64,000 bases of DNA from Enoplosus armatus (Eukaryota; Chordata; Actinopteri; Centrarchiformes; Enoplosidae). The notes below the pieces were generated by a model, which was not told the origin of the DNA, ran no database searches, and saw only the letters and a program-made list of their open reading frames with translations. How positions within the stretch are numbered: the first letter of the stretch is position 1; each line of letters opens with the position of its first letter. The stretch is taken from contig NC_092194.1 in assembly GCF_043641665.1 (NCBI RefSeq), positions 1,054,001-1,118,000 on the forward strand, given 5' to 3'. Shown in pieces: positions 1-11,490 of this stretch. The position numbers were made by a program, and so were the translations under genes.

Positions 1-1680
1 ATAATAGGAGCTTTAATAGTGACAGAACTACGACTAAACATAATAACTGTAGTGATGAGAGTCAGGCAGGCCCATGGCGGCAGCAGCTTCAAACTAGATC
101 TGTGTTGGAAAATGGAATGAGACCAACGCCTTCCTCAAGATCAGGGTACCAGGTTTCGCTGACTTTGTTACCGTGTGACAATGATGAGCAACAAATGAAT
201 CGTGTACATACAGAAACATTTTCACTGCGATGGCTTACCTTCCTAAACTCACTTTCTTTCTCTACCGAAATGAACTCAATTCAATTTGAATTCCATTTAA
301 GTGAAGTTGAGAAGTTGTCTCGGGGGACCTTTCATATAGAGCAGGTCTGAAGTGAAAGCAGTCTTCATCAGAAAATGTGGTATGCTATCACCTAAACCAT
401 GCATGGTATGGTTTTACACCAGTTTACCTTCCCTAGGATATGTCCCTGACTTATACCCAGTGCAGGCTAGGATATGATTCACCCTTGATAACTTTATTTG
501 AATGAAAACATGGGGTGGAACCCGCCAACCAGAACTTCTCCCACTGTCACCCGGACCTGTGTGTTAGTGCAGCTGACAGAGGACCATTTGGGAAAAGTGA
601 CAAAAGCTCTAAAAGTGCGCGTGGAATCCATCACAATGTACTGCAGCCAAGATCATGAGGGTGGGTCCTCGCACATTATCTCATTAGAGTGAGAAGTTCT
701 GTGCAATTTGTAGACTCACCCGATGTATTTCATGCTGGCATACCCTATTGCAGTGATGTTATTCCCAACCACCCATGCTACAGATGTCACGGAGAGCTGT
801 GAGAAATACTGCGACTTTCGCACTCCTGCTACCAGGAGACGGTTTGTGGCTCTCTGATTATGCTGTTTGCTTCAAACATGGCTCCCTAAAGTAATTCCAC
901 CTCTCTGAAGGCTGACGATGATGATGATGAACATTCTTTCAGCTGGCACGGGAATCTCAACGATATTTGCAATCTAAACATTTCATCCACTCAACAGAGA
1001 CAAAAAAAAAAAAGAAGATGATTAATGGCTCCAACCTGGACATTCGGCAGATAAATATAAACCAGGTGGACTTCGATGAAGAAAAACGACTCTTGCCTCT
1101 TTCTCGCGGCTGGGAAGGGCTTCTCAACACCATTGAGACGGTTAACAAATGAGACCAAGGGGGTGTGAGGAAAGCAGCCCGTGTGCTCTGCGCCATTCCC
1201 CCTGATCTGCTTGAAGCCTGGTAATAATAATGATAAAATATGTTTAGTCCATGTATTCTGTCATATTTCATCTGGCGGTCAAGGAATGCCAGAAATTCAT
1301 AACAACAGACGGGGTGAGGCATATGTTAGGGGGGAGACCCTGCACACACACACACACACAGCATTTGTGTAATAGACTTTAGTAATGTACCATTTGGTTT
1401 TCATTTGCAGCGCATCGGCATGCCGGCAGGAAAAAAAGTAAAAGTTAGGATAACCCTGAGGTATTATGGTTGTTGATGTCCAGTTTATAGGGATACTGCT
1501 TGTATTAACTGAACAATCTAAGTGCATACTAGTACTGCGTTACAGCTCTACAGCTTTTTTTTTTTCCATGCTAGTGGGATGGCCTCAAAACTTCCCACGA
1601 CGAAACAAAAAAAGTACTGCTACCAAAAGTACTTCCTGATAACAAGTCCACCATGCGAAATGTTTCATCCGTCATTATTT
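1..1680. other. Anonymous non-coding DNA
   Basis: I see no gene or recognisable repeat here apart from a short A tract near 1002-1013 and a (CA) microsatellite at about 1342-1361. The short open frames have no family features and overlap on both strands, so I treat them as chance. Confidence 0.5.
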
Positions 1681-1745
1681 TGCTGTGATGCAGTGGTTAG
1701 TGGCCTCTACAGCAAGAGGGCTCTGTGGTTTGAACCCACCAGCCG
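1681..1745 (+). mobile_element. tRNA-derived SINE fragment (head)
   Basis: The stretch carries a degenerate A-box-like motif (TGATGCAGTGG, about 1686-1696) and, about 40 bases later, a B-box-like motif (GTTTGAACC, about 1728-1736). This is the layout of an internal RNA polymerase III promoter in a tRNA-derived SINE. Only the head is recognisable and the downstream boundary is unclear. It resembles the better preserved SINE at 41341-41621 in its GCAGTGGTTAG segment. Confidence 0.5.
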
Positions 1746-1856
1746 GCCCCAAGTACTTTTTGTCCCACATTTGATGCTTCCTCCTGAATGGCCGATAGGG
1801 ACGCTGAGAACAACATATCATTTGACTATCCAATCAGGGAGCCAGGGGCGGACAAG

Positions 1857-1883
1857 CCCCCCCCCCCCCCCCCCCCCCCCCCC
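1857..1883 (+). repeat. Poly(C) tract, 27 bases
   Basis: An uninterrupted run of C. It produces the run of prolines in overlapping open frames, which should not be read as a protein. Confidence 0.95.
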
Positions 1884-2160
1884 ACAGTCTGCCAAGGGGT
1901 AGATTGCCTGCGGGAAAAAAACAAACAAACGTTGAAGCTTCGGGGCGTCCACATCTGGTGGACATCTTTTGCACTAAATCATGATTTACATGCGCTCCGT
2001 TGTCAGCTTGCTAAGAATATGGCAGTCAGAATTCAGCAGTCCCAATGTTTTCTCCATAAAAAAAGTTAGATCCAGATATCCATAGTTGGGCATGGCTTGA
2101 GACCCTAGTTTATGCCAGACATATTCTATACATTAACTTCAAAAAGCTTCGATTTAAGCA
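1884..2160. other. No recognisable feature
   Basis: AT-rich sequence between the C tract and a LINE end. I see no gene, RNA gene or repeat in it. Confidence 0.4.
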
Positions 2161-2164
2161 TCAT

Positions 2165-2487
2165 GTACAACATGACTACGGCATGGTCGGCGACGTCACT
2201 GAGACTCACACCCCTCCACAGCCAGGCCCCATGTCCTTTTCTGTTCTGGTTCCTAGACTGTGGAACGGCCTCCCTCTAAGGGTCAGATCAGCAAAATCTT
2301 CATCTCAGAACCTATTTATTCTCAAAGGCATTTTATTGACGCTTCCTTTCTCTGATTTGTTCTTTTCTCAAACATTTTGTGGCTTGTGTTTGTTGTATTT
2401 ATTTGTTCTTATGCCTTTCTCATCTTTCTGTAACTGCGAAGCACTTCACAATCCTGGTTTTGAAAGGCTCTATATAAAGTTTTACTA
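2165..2487 (+). mobile_element. L2-like LINE 3' end
   Basis: The plus-strand frame reads VPRLWNGLPLRVRSAKSS, which matches the conserved extreme C terminus of L2-type LINE polyproteins (APKLWNSLPEDIR-like, followed by a Ser-rich helix). It is followed by a 3' untranslated region ending in the CTCTATATAAAG-type sequence seen at L2 and SINE ends. Only the 3' end is present, as expected from 5'-truncated retroposition. It has no reverse transcriptase and is inactive. Confidence 0.6.
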
Positions 2488-2490
2488 ACT

Positions 2491-3526
2491 TAAGAGTGCA
2501 GTTTTTAATCCAAATTGGCCCATTATCAATCACAGCTAGTGAGCAGCATCTGTTTTTGTATTTTTTTCATTATGGTAAAGTATATGTTTGTTGTCTAGTG
2601 AATGAAACTTTCGAATTAAGCTGCTATATGTTGAGGTTGTCGTCTCCCATAGGTAGACGTGTGGGGTTGGTGGCAATGTCAACCTACATAATGACAAAAA
2701 CAGGAGATTTTGCCAGCTAAAGTCCCTACATGGATACAGCTTCTATAAACTTACCTTTCACACAGGGCAGTTGAACCTTGGACATTTGATTTACGCAACT
2801 GGTCAAGGCTTTTCAGGAAACGAACTGAATCAAAAGAACTAAAATGGGATTAAGGGGTTGTTGGGCTTGCCCTTGCACCCACTCGTCTCCCAGTCAGAGG
2901 CTGGTTATTAGAACGTAGCCCACCGAGTTGGCTTGGCTTCCACGTATGCCTGGCATTTCCGCCTCCACATTCACTCACCACTTTCCATTTTTTCCTCTCG
3001 AAGCTTTAATTTTCGGGATTGGAGCCAAGCGCTTACATTAAAGTGCATCGAATTGCATATTGTACCACGTTAAGGCTAATGGATTCTACTTAGGGTAAGC
3101 TTTGAGGGTGGCGTGGTCTAAGACGTGGCAATCACTGCTAATCATATCCACTTGTGTTGGGTGTTAGTGCTGCAAGGTCAAGGAAACACTCAAGACTGAT
3201 GTACGGGGGGTGGGGAGGGGGGTGGAATGTCAGCTAATAATGATGTGTGAGGAAGGAAGAGGCTGACGGACTGAGAGAAAGGGAGACGAGTTATGAAGGT
3301 TGGAAATATCGGGTTTTAGCGAACACGGCACAAACTTGGTGATAATCAACAAGACCACTAAATAGTAGACAAACAGGTGTGTTTGACAATGGTGTTGTAG
3401 ATGGTTATTATGGTTATTACAATAAGCACAAGAAGTACCGTCTATGTTTCTGGTAATGATTGGTGTGTAAAGCTGCACTAATCAATATTCTTGCATTAAC
3501 AGTTGATCAAATGACTACATGTAAAA
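2491..3526. other. Anonymous non-coding DNA
   Basis: I see no gene. A purine-rich patch lies at about 3207-3297, and the short minus-strand open frame over 3230-3478 has no recognisable domain. Confidence 0.45.
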
Positions 3527-3583
3527 GGTCTCCATCGGGAGCGACTTAGGGTTCAGTGTCTTGCTCAAGGACACTTCCCGATT
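3527..3583 (-). mobile_element. SINE fragment, antisense
   Basis: Read on the minus strand this carries the same GTGTCCTTGAGCAAGACACT segment found in the plus-strand SINE near 41445-41465, followed by the same ACTGAACCCTAAG stretch. It abuts the LINE fragment at 3584 with only a short T tract between them, so one element probably landed in or beside the other. Confidence 0.65.
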
Positions 3584-3882
3584 TTTTTTCTTAATCAGCC
3601 TGTCCAGTTTCTTCCTGTCAGCAGCTGAGGTGCTGCTGCCCCAGGAGGCCACTTCATAAAAGATGGCTGATGCCACCACAGAGTCAGAGAAGGTCTTCAA
3701 GAGTGGCCCCCCTGCACTCCAAAAGACCTGAGTCTCCTGAGCAGCTAGAGTCTGCTCTGGCCCTTCTTGTACAGAGCAGTTGTGTTGTCAGTCCAGTCCA
3801 GGTTATTGTTCAGGTAAACACCCAGGTACTTGTAAGATTTCACCATCTCAATGTCCATGGTGATGGCCCACATTAAGTCCTA
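3584..3882 (-). pseudogene. LINE reverse-transcriptase C-terminal fragment
   Basis: The minus strand encodes SDSVVASAIFYEVASWGSS followed by a DRKKLDRLIKK segment. This is the region C-terminal to the catalytic core in a group of fish non-LTR retrotransposons. The nucleotide sequence is nearly the same as part of the longer LINE at 38149-39322, so both belong to one family. The fragment has lost its catalytic domain and its 3' end and cannot be functional. I did not fix the clade; the Rex1/L2/CR1 group is possible. Confidence 0.8.
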
Positions 3883-5387
3883 TGAGCAGTTCTGGGATCA
3901 GTCCATCTCACTTAGTTCAGGTACTATCGGCGAGGAATGGTGCAGGGGACCGGTTATTGTTTTTTGGAAGGTTAATCACTCATAATTGTTCCTCTGGAGA
4001 TGCATGTGGAGCCAAAGCTTGGTTCTGGATCTGGCTGCTCTCTCCATGGACTCGGGGTGTGTGTCCACACAGGCACATGCATCCATTGGCACTTTGTTTT
4101 AGCATGTGTGAGGACCCTGCCTATAACCTTTCCCTAACCTTATTCTAAACTGAAACTCAAAGAAAGAGTTCTTTGTAATAATATCTGAAGAATTACCTCC
4201 CCCCACCCCCCCCCCCCAATGTACTTCTATTGTCCAAGTCCAATATTGATATACTTCTATTTTAATGAGTAACAATAACCCCTTTAGAGGGCATATGGAC
4301 TTGCATGCATGTGACTGGAGAAAAGATTTAAAGTATTGAACAAGAGTAAAAAATTCTTAAGCCGACCTAGTGGCCTCCGGGGCTGTGGATGTTCATTACA
4401 TCCAACAATATGGGATTGTTTAACAAAGCGAACATCATACTGGCGCTCAGTGGAGCACACGGTGAATGTTCCCAGCACATTTGAACGGCAGTCTTCCTAT
4501 TCGATGTTGATATTGTGCACAAGTGGAAATGTTGCCCTGCTGGTGATGGTGCTAGAGGAAAAGGTCAGGGGGTCAGCAACAAGGGTTCTTCTGCAGTGGA
4601 CCACAGCAAACTTAAAGATGCTTTCAATACTGATTTGTGTCCAATGTGTTTGTTAAAAAGTTAAAAATTCTTCCCCTCTCAGCAGACAAATGTGCAAACT
4701 AAGACTTCTAATGTCAAAACTCGGCACATACGTCATTCTGAACAGTGAAGGTCGAAACATCCAAGTGATGTTGCAACTTCACACCCTGTTTTAGCTTGAC
4801 ACGCCACCCTTCGCAAATTCCGAACATGCATTCAAACCCTGACAAATTAGTTGAGTTTGGAGTTTGGAGTTTTAACCCTGAATTGTAAAGAGCTTTTTCA
4901 GCTCGTCTTGGATTTGGCTAAAGCTCTTGGTTAAGGGATGTCTTCGTTATTGTCAACAAATCCCATCACAAGACCGAATCCAAGAATGTGTCTGTGGCTC
5001 TAAACCCCAAGCCCATTTGTTCCTACTGAAGACGTAAAAAACAGCTCACAAATGTATAGTTTCATTTTTACAAAAGGCTTAGTAATTCCCTAAAACAGCT
5101 GCTGGCTGTATTATTTAGCAAACGTTAATCAAACGGGGAAATAGTGCATTTGTTTGGGATTATTTTCAGCGGTGGATTAATCCACATTTGGTGCTCTAGT
5201 GAGTAGCAGGACGGTGTATGTGGGATTGAGTCAAAATAGACACACAGTGTGTGTGTGTGTGTTCATGGTAATGAAGGGTCATTCATTCAGTGCAACGGTG
5301 TGGCTCATTCATGTGTTTTTAATAGTTTCTGGACAACAATGGAGCTCCGTGGCACAGAGGAAGAAGATATATCAGTTATATCACTTT
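3883..5387. other. Anonymous non-coding DNA with C tract
   Basis: No gene is apparent. A C12 tract lies at 4206-4217 and a short GT run at about 5248-5262. The small open frames are unremarkable. Confidence 0.45.
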
Positions 5388-5490
5388 GGTCCGGACGGAA
5401 ATATCTGAACTGCCATTGGATGGATTGCCATGGAACCTGGTGCAGACAGTCAAGGTTCCAAGAGGGTGAAAAGTGCTGATTCCCACCGAC
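5388..5490 (-). repeat. Teleost interspersed repeat, copy 1
   Basis: Contains ATTGGATGGATTGCCATGG and then TGGTGCAGACAG. The reverse complement of 20268-20405 is the same sequence in diverged form, so the two are copies of one family in opposite orientation. I recall this sequence as common in teleost genomes; that part is memory, not a database check. Confidence 0.55.
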
Positions 5491-5599
5491 GCTTGGAAAC
5501 AGGACAATGGCATATCCCAACCAGATGCCGTTGTGGGCAGGCATATATATAACATGCGTTGCAATGTATGGATTGGAGTATCACTAGTATAGTATAGTA

Positions 5600-5629
5600 C
5601 ACTGCTCAAAAAAATTAAAGGAACACTTT
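5600..5629 (+). repeat. Left terminal inverted repeat
   Basis: Thirty bases that are the exact reverse complement of 7144-7173. In Tc1/mariner elements the terminal repeats hold the transposase binding sites and the cleavage points next to TA. Confidence 0.95.
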
Positions 5630-5897
5630 TTAATCAGAGTATAGCATCAAGTTAATTAAACTTCTGGGATATTGATCTGGTCAGTTAAGTAGCAGAGGGG
5701 GTTGTTAATCAGTTTCAGCTGCTTTGGTGTTAATGAAATTAACAACAGGTGCACTAGAGGGGCAACAATGAGACGACCCCCAAAACAGGAATGGTTTTCC
5801 AGGTGGGGGCCACTGACATTTTTTCCCTCCTCATCTTTTCTGGCTGTTTTTCACTAGTTTTGCATTTGGCTAGGGTCAGTGTCACTACTGGTAGCGA

Positions 5898-6886
5898 TAC
5901 CTGGACCCTACAGAGGTTGCACAGGCAGTCCAACTCCTCCAGGATGGCACATCAATACGTGCCATTGCCAGAAGGTTTGCTGTGTCTCCCAGCACAGTCT
6001 CAAGAGCATGGAGGAGATTCCAGGAGACAGGCAGTTACTCTAGGAGAGCTGGACAGGGCCGTAGAAGGTCCTTAACCCATCAGCAGGACCGGTATCTGCT
6101 CCTTTGTGCAAGGAGAAACAGGATAAGCACTGCCAGAGCCCTACAAAATGACCTCCAGCAGGCCACTGGTGTGAATGTCTCTGACGAAACAATCAGAAAC
6201 AGACTTTATGAGGGTGGCCTGAGGGCCCGACATCCTCTAGTGGGCCCTGTGCTCACTGCCCGGCACTGTGGAGCTCAATTGGCATTTGCCATAGAACACC
6301 AGAATTGGCAGGTCCGCCACTGGCGCCCTGTGCTTTTCACAGATGAAAGCAGGTTCACCCTGAGCACATGTGACAGACATGAAAGGGTCTGGAGAAGCCG
6401 TGGAGAACGTTATGCTGCCTGTAACATCGTTCAGCATGACCGGTTTGGTGGTGGCTCAGTGATGTACATGGCTCTGATGTATGTGGCTCTGGGGAGGCAT
6501 ATCCATGGAGGGATGCACAGACCTCTACAGGCTAGACAACGGCACCCTGACTGCCATTAGGTATCGGGATGAAATCCTTGGACCCACTGTCAGACCCTGC
6601 GCTGGTGCAGTGGGTCCTGGGTTCCTCCTGGTGCACGACAATGCCCGGCCTCATGTGGCGAGAGTATGCAGGCAGTTCCTGGAGGATGAAGGAATTGATA
6701 CCATTGACTGGCCCCCCACGCTCGCCTGACCTGGATTCTGGGACATTATGTTTCGGTCCATCCGACGCCGCCAGGTTGCACCTCAGACTGTCCAGGAGCT
6801 CAGTGATGCCCTGGTCCAGATCTGGGAGGAGATACCCCATCCGTCGTCTCATTAGGAGCATGCCCCGACGTTGTCAGGCATGCTAA
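5898..6886 (+). pseudogene. Tc1/mariner transposase, broken
   Basis: A DDE transposase that would cut at the inverted repeats and insert at TA. The N-terminal helix-turn-helix is readable from about 5898 ([20 protein letters not shown], then [12 protein letters not shown]). The first catalytic Asp lies in VLFTDESRF (about 6333-6359) and the second in LLVHDNARPHVA (about 6627-6662). Breaks: no start codon precedes the first readable residues because a TAG is in frame just upstream; a short GGCTCTGATGTATG-type duplication near 6465-6492 shifts the frame; an extra C near 6712-6717 shifts it again; and a deletion after SPDL (about 6725-6740) removes the NPIEH block with the third catalytic acid. 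Compare the intact NPIEHLWDE in the second element at 9607-10569. Confidence 0.93.
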
Positions 6887-7143
6887 CAGGCACGTGGGGG
6901 CAATACACAGTACCGAGTACCATTTTGAGTTGCTGCAATGGAATTTCAGCAAAATGGACTAGCCTGCCGCATCATTTTTTCACTTTGATTTTCGGGGTGT
7001 CTTTGAATTCAGCCCTCTGTAGGTTGATAGTTTTCATTTCCAACAAACGATGTGGCATCCTTTCGTTCCTAACACATTACACAGTCCATGTCAGTATAGA
7101 TATCCAGCATGATTTTTTTCCCATTGAGATCTGATGTGTTTTC

Positions 7144-7173
7144 AAAGTGTTCCTTTAATTTTTTTGAGCAGTG
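7144..7173 (-). repeat. Right terminal inverted repeat
   Basis: Exact inverted match of 5600-5629, followed by the TA duplication at 7174-7175. Confidence 0.95.
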
Positions 7174-7342
7174 TATAAGGCAGAGAAAGACCATATGGGC
7201 AAACAGTCTTTCGTCTAACTCAAGCAACTTCAGGTGAGATTGAGGGGGGAAGTGGGAACATTAGGGGTTCAAGTGGGTAATGGCAGGTTGTTGGTGCAGG
7301 TGAAAAGCATCAGTGGTGCTTGAGACACCTCTAAGTGTGTAA

Positions 7343-7391
7343 TCCCCCCCCCAGGGAGATCAATAAAGTATTTCTGATTCTGATTCCGATT
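7343..7391 (+). mobile_element. Isolated LINE 3' tail
   Basis: After a short C run the sequence reads GGGAGATCAATAAAGTATTT and then TCTGATTCTGATTCCGATT. The same ending closes the LINE at 47972-49131, and it recurs on the minus strand at 13549-13583. Only the tail is present, which is consistent with extreme 5' truncation during target-primed reverse transcription. Confidence 0.65.
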
Positions 7392-7868
7392 GAACAGTGC
7401 GTCTAGTGAGATTGTGTCGTGCATAATGCTTGGACGCCAAAGGTGCTCAGAATGCTGGATAACGCAGCAACAACTCTTACCTTATGAATTACAATGGACT
7501 TCTAAAGTTCCCTCCTCCACATAAGTATGTGATTTGTTTTTTAACAAATGCCCACTTTGCAGAATTTGTCAGGATGCCTATTTATTTTATTTTTTGCAGA
7601 AAGTGGATAAAGAACATCAAATAAAGGAAAGGTTCCTCTCCGGGGGGGGGGGGGGATCCTGCAGCCAGCACTTCACTTAAGTTTAATTCTCGTTTTCTTT
7701 GTTCACAGAAGGCCATTTGGGAAGTAGATTGCGAGTGGATTGCACGGTATTGATTTTGGACTGGTGGGGGGGGGGGGGTGAAATCGTGTGATGTGGTTTC
7801 ATCACATACACACAAATAAAATACATGAAAAGCTTTTGATCCAAGTTAATAGGGCACAACAAATGGAA

Positions 7869-7900
<32 letters not shown>

Positions 7901-9524
7901 TTTCCTTGGATGTCATTTCTCAAAAAAGTCAAACGAAAATCTCATTTACACCTGGCATTAAAATGTAATCTGGATATGCTATCAGGATAACAAACAGGCC
8001 CCGCAAGCACCGTTGCTGTTACACGTTTTTTATGTATTCTCCCCACATTGTCAGGAAAAAACTGATGAGACACGTCAACAGTGCGGATGCATAAAAGCAG
8101 TTTGAATTATTCACACATGATGATATTTATTCCTTTTGAAATGGAAATATAGACATTTGTAAATGACCATAATATACAAAAACAGAAATTTATATAAAAC
8201 AGAAGTTATATATGAATTAACAAATGAGGGGCAATTAGAAATAACTAGCAAGAGATTACAAAGGACGGCTTGAGGTAAATTAGGTTTGGGATCAGTCACG
8301 AAATGAATATGTCTAAACTGAAGTTTTGCATAAAATGAGAGTCTGTAATGGTATCTGTGGATTGTCGGTCAGGCTTTGCACTTCACAATAAATGAATTAC
8401 CTTAAAAAAAAAACTAAAAAAAAAAACGACTTAAACCTCTGTGATTTTAAGCGGATATTTATTTATTTATTTTATTTAGTAAAATCGGCACCATTTAAAG
8501 TCACGCTGCACTGGCTATTAGCAGCTACTGTTTGCTGTGTAGTACCAACAGTCACCTGAACGACTTCAAAACTGAGCAAAGACGTGAAGTCACTTTTTTT
8601 TTTGCATGATTTCTGAACTGATCTCCTTGATTTTTTTTTTTATTTTTATATATTTCCAGATATGCATATGTCTATAAGTGACATAAAGACAGCCACAAAG
8701 ACCATCATGTGCGCAGAGCTCCCGTGCTTTGCATTGATTTGACGTTGGTGACAGTGCTGACGTAGCGTCATGGACACACGCCACTCACATCTATCCACAA
8801 TTTGGAAATATCTGTATCTGGACCAAAACCGCCTTCAGCGATAGGATTGATGTCCTGGTGGAGAACAGAGCTTTCTATTCCATTCCTATTTATGAGCACT
8901 TTTTATCATATACCAATGAAAAACAATGTTATGTACTACTGATATATAGGATTTACATATTGCATAGCATGTTGCTCTGAAATGCGATCCAAGAACCAAA
9001 CCGTCTCAATGTTACAGAAGCTCCAAAATGGAACTTAGGCTATGTTACATTTGACAGCTCTCGGCCTCGAGAACTAACCCATCTTTTTGTTGCGATTCAT
9101 CCGATAAGACAAATGCCGCGTCCTTAACCCTTGTTTTGTGTTGTTTCTTTTAAGCAAGACGCACAGCGCTTCTATAGAAGTAGTCGCTTATCTATGCGGT
9201 CTGACGCGGCGTGCCACCGTAAGCGGCGATCCAGATGGAGGAGCTTTGCAGCGGCTGGAGGAATCGGTTTCACGCCTTGACTGGAAAAAAAAAAGAAACA
9301 CAGAGGCATTGCTGAAAGCGATGCGCTGCTGAAAAAAAGGTTTTGTGGCAGCCTAAAGCGTGGTATTATCCTCCTCAAAATAGATACTGCACAGATAATA
9401 CAACGGGGGGGGGGGGGGGTCTTGCTGGGAATGTTACAACGTTATGTAAGGATGTCTGTGTGAACCGGCCATTTTCAGCCACCAGGGGGGTTAATTACTT
9501 CTTCTGTTTTACAGTTACAACATA
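7392..9524. other. Anonymous AT-rich DNA with homopolymer tracts
   Basis: No gene is apparent. Tracts include G14 at 7642-7655, G13 at 7766-7778, T23 at 7876-7898 and G15 at 9405-9419. The sequence from about 8100 to 8980 is AT-rich with short A and T runs and no recognisable element. Confidence 0.5.
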
Positions 9525-10569
9525 CACTATATTGCCAAAAGTATTGGCTTACCTGCCTTGACTCGCACATGAACTTAAGTGACATCCCATTCTTAATCCA
9601 TAGGGTTTAATATGACGTCGGTCCACCCTTTGCAGCTATAACAGCTTCAACTCTTCTGGGAAGGCTTTCCACAAGGTTTAGGAGTGTGTTTATGGGAATT
9701 TTTGACCATTCTTCTAGAAGCGCATTTGTGAGGTCACACACTGATGTTGGACGAGAAGGCCTGGCTCTCAGTCTCCGCTCTAATTCATCCCAAAGGTGTT
9801 CTATCGGGTTGAGGTCAGGACTCTGTGCAGGCCAGTCAAGTTCATCCACACCAAACTCTCTCATCCATGTCTTTATGGACCTTGCTTTGTGCACTGGTGC
9901 ACAGCCATGTTGGAACAGGAAGGGGCCATCCCCAAACTGTTCCCACAAAGTTGGGAGCATGGAATTGTCCAAAATCTCTTGGTATGCTGAAGCATTCAGA
10001 GTTCCTTTCACTGGAACTAAGGGGCCAAGCCCAGCTCCTGGAAAACAACCCCACACCATAATCCCCCCTCCACCAAACTTTACACTTGGCACAATGCAGT
10101 CAGACAAGTATCGTTCTCCTGGCAACCGCCAAACCCAGACTCGTCCATCAGATCGCCAGGTGGTGAAGCGCGATTCGTCACTCCAGAGAACGCGTCTCCA
10201 CTGCTCTAGAGTCCAGTGGCGGCGTGCTTTACACCACTGCATCCGACGCTTTGCATTGCACTTGGTGATGTACGGCTTGGATGCAGCTGCTCGGCCATGG
10301 AAACCCATTCCATGAAGCTCTCTACGCGCTGTTCTTGAGCTAATCTGAAGGCCACATGAAGTTTGGAGGTCTGCAGAAAGTTGGCGACCTCTGCGCACTA
10401 TGCGCCTCAGCATCCGCTGACCCCGCTCCGTCATTTTACGTGGCCTATCACTTCGTGGCTGAGTTGTTGTCGTTCCCAATCGCTTCCACTTTGTTATAAT
10501 ACCACTGACAGTTGACTGTGGAATATTTAGGAGTGAGGAAATTTCACAACTGGACTTGTTGCACAGGTG
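9525..10569 (-). mobile_element. Tc1-like DNA transposon, right part missing
   Basis: The left end is CACTATATTGCCAAAAGTAT directly after a TA dinucleotide (9523-9524), a terminus I recognise from fish Tc1-like elements. The transposase frame runs on the minus strand. The other inverted repeat is absent: recognisable element sequence stops at about 10569, where a G12 tract begins, and no matching terminus occurs in the following kilobase. It is therefore truncated and cannot transpose by itself. Confidence 0.92.
9607..10569 (-). pseudogene. Tc1-like transposase, near-complete frame, catalytic Asp lost
   Basis: One uninterrupted frame of about 320 codons. From the N-terminal side: a helix-turn-helix region with [17 protein letters not shown] (about 10485-10535), a basic second DNA-binding region, then the DDE core. 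The first Asp is present in VLWSDESRF, the third acid in [13 protein letters not shown], and the C terminus ends AAKGGPTSY before a TAA at 9607-9609. The second catalytic position reads [11 protein letters not shown], so the expected Asp is Gly (GGC, one transition from GAC). The frame also lacks its start, because the 5' part is lost at the G tract. An internal TTG at 10477-10479 is not a credible start. The open frame suggests a fairly young copy; the Gly makes it catalytically dead. Confidence 0.93.
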
Positions 10570-10580
10570 GGGGGGGGGGG
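10569..10580 (+). repeat. Poly(G) tract, 12 bases
   Basis: Marks the point where recognisable sequence of the Tc1-like element ends. Confidence 0.9.
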
Positions 10581-11490
10581 TCGTTTAGCTTCATCACCGC
10601 CTTGCTAAAACTGTGCTTTCACCCTTTAAACCCTTGCTGTCAGAGCTCGAGAACTTGCTGTGACGTTTCTCTTTTTTAACGATCAGGCTCATCGCAGACT
10701 AAAAAGCCCCAATTATTAACTTAATTTATTCCACTCGTTGAATTTCTTAAGACGTTTTTGCCCGTTGTTTTTTTTTTTTTGTGCTATGACATTAAAAGTC
10801 TATGCCTGCTTGTGTGTCGCTGTTGCCCCCCCCCCCCCCCAGAGGACAGCTGCCAAAGACAGTGTGGATCCTGAGGTGGACCTGTCATTATAAATAATCT
10901 CAACATTTCCCTGCACCTGTCAACCGCCGCAGCGGATTCACAACTTTCTCTGGGGTGGGGGGTGGGGCGATAATGATAGCCTTGAAAACTGATGACTGTG
11001 CCGGGCGTAATCAACTCACCCAGGCTGGTCTATTCCGAGAGGTGCAAAGGAGCCTGGGAGGGGGGTCTTGTTGACAGAGCTCAGGTGGATAAATCAAGAG
11101 CGGATCCTCTGTAACCTTGTCTAGCCCTCCCACCCTGCTCGTCACGTTGTGAAGACATTCAAGCAGACAGGGTGAGCTGGTGCGCGGAACAGTTTCTGGC
11201 GCTCGAGAATATTGTTTTTGTCAAGGCGGAAAATCCTCTGAAAGAGCATTTGGAGCTTATTAATGAGATCCTCTCAGGTGGCGTTGGCAGCTTCCAGAAG
11301 AGAAGTAACTTGATTTTGTCTTTTACTTTCAGGTCTTTTAAGATTCAGACTAAAGCTAGTTTTATACGTCCTTGTTGTGTGTGCTGCTCTTCGTGGCGAT
11401 TCTAATAGGCCAATGAACACTTCGCATAGGCACTCCGAGCATTGGGACTGATGGGTGGGCTGCAATTAAGGGTCATTTTCATTCCCTTTT
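10581..11490. other. Anonymous non-coding DNA
   Basis: No gene or repeat is recognised apart from C15 at 10826-10840 and a T tract near 10769-10780. Confidence 0.45.

Larger units (their letters stand above)
5600..7173 (+). mobile_element. Tc1/mariner-type DNA transposon, full length, inactive
   Basis: The element is bounded by two perfect 30-bp inverted repeats that begin CACTGCTCAAAAAAATTAAA. Each end is directly flanked by a TA dinucleotide (5598-5599 and 7174-7175), the target duplication of the Tc1/mariner superfamily. Its length of 1574 bp is normal for a full-length family member. The single transposase frame lies inside and is disrupted. The intact ends mean it could in principle still be moved by a transposase supplied from elsewhere; this is an inference from the known mechanism. 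Confidence 0.95.

Noticed and set aside
9686..10315. 209-codon plus-strand frame
   Set aside because: It is the antisense shadow of the Tc1-like transposase on the minus strand.
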